63,760 bases of DNA from the NCBI GenBank assembly GCA_025363575.1, contig JANYDM010000019.1:1-63760 (forward strand). Reading direction: 5' to 3'. Each line of letters starts with the position of its first letter. Position 1 is the stretch's first letter. This document shows, in pieces, positions 60,987 through 63,760 of the stretch. The notes beneath the pieces were generated by a model. It searched no databases, was not told the origin of the DNA, and worked only from the letters and a program-made list of their open reading frames with translations. The position numbers were made by a program, and so were the translations under genes. The stretch is from Betaproteobacteria bacterium (GTDB lineage: Bacteria; Pseudomonadota; Gammaproteobacteria; Burkholderiales; SG8-41).

Positions 60987-61571
60987 ATGGTGCATGGCGT
61001 CGAATTAATGCGCAGGTTACATTGGCTTGACGTTCGCGGAGTGATGGAGCAGATAAATCAAGTAATGCAATTAGCCAAGCCTGACCCGGAGCACTTGATG
61101 AATTCATTGGTCATAACAAACATATCTGTCTATAAAGCAATTGCTGATGAAGCGCATCAGAAAATGCACGAATTGATGGATGCTGCCCGCAGGCCTAAGT
61201 CGGATGGAAGCGATGGATACATTATTACTTTCGACCGTTCTCAAAATAGCTTCAAACAATCCATGATCGGAATTGTATTCACAGGAATGTGGTTTGAAGC
61301 CTTAATGCATCTTCTAATTGTACGCGCCTATGGCGAGCAGAAATTCAAAGAATACGATTTCAGAACTTATGAAGAAAAGCTTCTATTGGTAGGATGTTCC
61401 AATCAAGAGATCATCGATCGCGCGACGAGGTTTCGTATGACTAGAAAAGCATTGGTGCATGAGAAAGCACACTTTGATGATGGTGAAATTAAGAGCGCAC
61501 AAGATGAGGCAGATAACGCCCACGAGCTTCTTGTTGCATTTCACAACCAATTTTCACCGAAAGAGGGCTAA
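60987..61571 (+). CDS. Low-GC protein of unknown function, HEPN-like C-terminus
   Basis: 194 residues. The codons use A/T at third positions far more than the genes on both sides, which suggests recent transfer. The start could also be ATG 61008 or 61044. No signal peptide. The middle is hydrophobic (MIGIVFTGMWFEALMHLLIV). The end carries RMTRKALVHEKAHFDDGEIKS, with Arg-x4-His like the RxxxxH motif of HEPN RNases and related all-helical proteins, but without a confirmed domain. It sits between a MazEF pair and a TPR-CHAT gene, a defence-like setting. Confidence 0.7.
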   Translation: MVHGVELMRRLHWLDVRGVMEQINQVMQLAKPDPEHLMNSLVITNISVYKAIADEAHQKMHELMDAARRPKSDGSDGYIITFDRSQNSFKQSMIGIVFTGMWFEALMHLLIVRAYGEQKFKEYDFRTYEEKLLLVGCSNQEIIDRATRFRMTRKALVHEKAHFDDGEIKSAQDEADNAHELLVAFHNQFSPKEG

Positions 61572-61610
61572 CAATCGTTTGAGCGGTTAGCCGCGTGCCA
61601 TAAGGTATCT

Positions 61611-63760
61611 ATGCGAATATCATCTAACAGGATCCTCGGCGCACTGATTCTTTATCTCGCGGTGTTTGTTTCGATCTCGGCATTCGCTGAAGAGGCGGAG
61701 TGGAAAGCATATGTGGATGCGGCAACGTCCGCATATCGCGCAGGTGACTACCGCGCTGCTGCCATGGCCTTTGAATCGGCTCTACGAGAAACGCAGTCGT
61801 TCAATGAGAGCGATCCACGCATTTCCAGGACCATGAACGACCTTGCAGTAATTTACCGAGCGCAAGGGCGCTACGCAGAGGCAGAGCCATTGTTCCAGCG
61901 CGCATTGGATATCTATGAAAAGACCTTGGGGGCTTGGCACCCGGACGTCGCGACTGCATTGAACAACCTTGCGGCTATATACGAAGCACAGGGACGCTAC
62001 GCTGAGGCCGAGCCGTTGAACCTGCGCTCGCTAGCGATCCGGGAAAAAGCTTTGGGGCTTGATCACTTAGATGTCGCACACTCTTTAAACAATCTTGCTG
62101 GACTTTACCGAGTGCAAGGGCGCTATGTGGAGGCCGAGCTTTTTTACAGGCGCTCACTGACGATCTCAGAAAAAGCGTTGGGGCCGAATCACCTAGATGT
62201 CGCAACGGTATTGAACAATCTTGCGGCGCTATACCAATCGCAAGGTCGCTACGCTGAGGCCGAGTCGCTTTATCAGCGTTCGCTGGCGATCCGCGAAAAA
62301 GCGCTGGGGCCGGATCACCCGGATGTAGGCACGGCCTTAAACAATCTCGCCGGCTTGTACGAAGCGCAAGGGCGTTATGCTGAGGCTGAGCCCTTGCACC
62401 TGCGCGCGCTGAAGCTCTGGGAAAAAGCATTGGGCCCAGAACATCCGAGAGTCGGGTTGTCGTTGAACAATCTTGCGAATCTGTATCAAGTGCAAGGACG
62501 TTTTGCTGAGGCCGAGCCAATGTACCGGCGTTCGCTGGGGATCTATGAAAAGGTGTTGGGACCGGAGCACTCGAGTGTAGGGGCGGCATTGAACAATCTT
62601 GCCGAACTTTATCGAGCGCAAGGGCGATACACGGAGGCCGAATCTTTGTACCGGCGTTCGCTACCGATCCGCGAGAAGGCGTTGGGACCGGATCATCCAA
62701 GCGTTGGGATTTCGTTGAACAGTCTTGCGGTGTTGTACGAAGCGCAAGGGCGCTACGCTGAGGCCGAACCGTTGCACCTGCGCTCGCTGGCGATTCGGGA
62801 GAAAGCGCTGGGGCCGAATCACCCGAGTGTAGCAACGGCATTGAACAATCTCGCGGCACTATATGAAGCGCAAGGGCGGTACGCAGAAGCTGAGCCGCTC
62901 TACCGGCGCTCAATAACGATCTCAGAAAAAACGCTAGGGGCGGATCACCCGGGTGTCGCGACGGTATTGAACAACCTCGCGGCATTATATGAAGCGCAAA
63001 GGCGCTTCGCGGAAGCTGAGCAGTCGTATAGGCGTTCGTTGGAAATTTATGAAAAGGCCCTCGGCCCGAACCACCCGAACGTCGGGATATCATTGAGCAA
63101 CCTTGCGTTGTTGTACCGATCGCAAGGAAAAGTGGATGAAGCGCTAGAGCTTATGCGACGCGCGAGTTCTTTGCTTACGAAGCGATCTACAGTGGACAGC
63201 GGCGCATCCCGTCGCAGCACGCTCGGAGAGCAGAGAACGCACTCCGGCACATTCACGATTCACGTCTCCCTGCTCGCCGCAGTTTCTGAGCGCGGGCCGC
63301 CGGCGCGTGCGGAGGCCGCCCGCGAGGGATTTGAAATCGCACAACTCGCGCGAGCGAGTGACACAGCAGAGCAGGTGGCGAAAATGGCGGCGCGTTACGC
63401 GGCCGGCAGCGACGCGCTCGCGCAGCTTGCCCGTGCGCGGCAGGACGCAATGGCAAGGTTCGAGCAATTGGACTCTCGAATCGTGCAGGCAGCGGGGCAG
63501 CGCGGCAACGAATCGCTAGCGGCGCAATTACGCGCCGAGCAGGTCGAAACAATGAAGACGATTGTCGAATTCGATGCGCGCTTGGAGCGCGAGTATCCGC
63601 AGTATGGAGAACTGACCAACCCGAAGCCGCTGGAACTTGCCGCGGCGCAGAAGCTGCTCGCCGAAGACGAAGCGCTTGTGCTGCTTCTTGTCTCGGCAGA
63701 TGAAAGTTTTTTGTGGGCGCTGCGGCGAAACGATGCGGGGTTCTTCAAGCTCGGCATCAA
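61611..63760 (+). CDS. Exported TPR protein with C-terminal CHAT domain (cut by window end)
   Basis: 716 residues are visible from ATG 61611 to the right edge. A signal-peptide-like start ([19 protein letters not shown]) precedes about 11 TPR units of 42 residues (about 75-515), each like [37 protein letters not shown], the kinesin-light-chain type. A charged helical linker follows, then the start of a CHAT domain near residue 660 ([26 protein letters not shown]). CHAT is a caspase-related fold; the catalytic His and Cys would lie beyond the window, so activity cannot be judged. Proteins of this layout act in regulated proteolysis, cell death or surface scaffolding. Confidence 0.9.
   Translation, partial: [716 protein letters not shown]
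61830..63160 (+). repeat. Tandem 126-bp coding repeats (TPR units)
   Basis: Eleven units of 126 bases, each starting near a TTGAACAA(C/T)CTTGC core, for example at 61959 and 62085. Units are similar at DNA level as well as protein level, so copy number may change by recombination. Confidence 0.85.

Noticed and set aside
61975..63093. A 372-codon repetitive minus-strand frame
   Set aside because: It is the reverse of the 126-bp TPR repeats; periodic stop avoidance comes from the repeat, not from coding on that strand.
61830..63160. Regular repeats that might suggest a CRISPR array
   Set aside because: The period is 126 bases, the units are in frame and encode TPR helices, and there are no short identical repeats with unique spacers or cas genes.
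1..63760. Search for tRNA, rRNA, integrase, insertion sequence, prophage or replication origin
   Set aside because: No cloverleaf, rRNA core sequence, transposase or integrase motif, or DnaA-box cluster could be recognised by eye; a tool search could still find a short one.

Overview
The window is GC-rich, densely packed bacterial DNA. It most likely comes from a betaproteobacterium of the Burkholderiales type. The main reason is the large number of Bug/TctC-type periplasmic solute-binding proteins, a family expanded in Bordetella, Cupriavidus and relatives. The codon use, the LivGFHMK-type ABC operon and the many CoA-transferase and aldarate-type catabolic enzymes fit this. No rRNA, tRNA, CRISPR array, insertion sequence or integrase was recognised, and no gene-free stretch exceeds 300 bases.

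Layout. (1) 1-6395, minus strand: a four-gene operon with a circularly permuted ATP-grasp protein, an alpha-E protein, an Anbu (proteasome-like) peptidase and a transglutaminase/DUF2126 protein that runs off the left edge. It is a predicted peptide-ligation and processing system. (2) 6642-9130: VOC protein, amino-acid-synthesis-family protein, Bug protein and RidA. (3) 9255-11202: two exported proteins of unknown function. (4) 11222-21599: a formylglutamate-amidohydrolase-like gene, then Bug genes interleaved with a Gfo/Idh oxidoreductase, a FecR-domain protein, a cyclase-family hydrolase and an alpha/beta hydrolase. (5) 21685-32240: a sugar-acid block (Ldh-family and uronate-type dehydrogenases, a tartrate/isopropylmalate-type dehydrogenase, OtnK kinase, OtnC aldolase, a second Gfo/Idh, a TarD-like dehydratase) framed by Bug genes, one of them broken by an amber codon. 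(6) 32459-42181: a small membrane protein, a polar amino-acid-type binding lipoprotein, an esterase, two Bug genes, an Asp/Glu racemase-family protein, a hydroxyisobutyrate-type dehydrogenase, an ornithine-cyclodeaminase-family protein, a ThDP enzyme and a methyltransferase. (7) 42280-44867: a Bug remnant, a Tat-type caspase-fold protein and an exported formylglutamate-amidohydrolase-like protein. (8) 44922-49051: AhpD-like, CaiB, Rieske oxygenase and TauD-like genes. (9) 49174-58374: a LysR regulator, the liv ABC operon with its own binding protein, then a Bug protein, a PrpD-family protein and an epimerase. (10) 58384-63760: an Mrr-like membrane protein, a CaiB, a MazEF-type toxin-antitoxin pair, a low-GC HEPN-like gene and a TPR-CHAT protein cut by the right edge.

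Regions 2 and 4-9 look like a catabolic accessory region. Binding proteins (11 intact Bug proteins, one amber-interrupted, one remnant) deliver organic acids, and nearby dehydrogenases, dehydratases, kinases and aldolases would degrade them. No TctA or TctB membrane gene is present, so the Bug proteins must share permeases encoded elsewhere or act as sensors. Intergenic DNA carries a repeat family with inverted ends (three copies, two of which include the TAG stop of a neighbouring gene), heptamer tandem repeats that supply Shine-Dalgarno sequences, and several GC-rich hairpins. The most interesting places for follow-up are the Anbu/ATP-grasp operon, the exported caspase plus amidohydrolase pair, and the MazEF/HEPN-like/TPR-CHAT right end.
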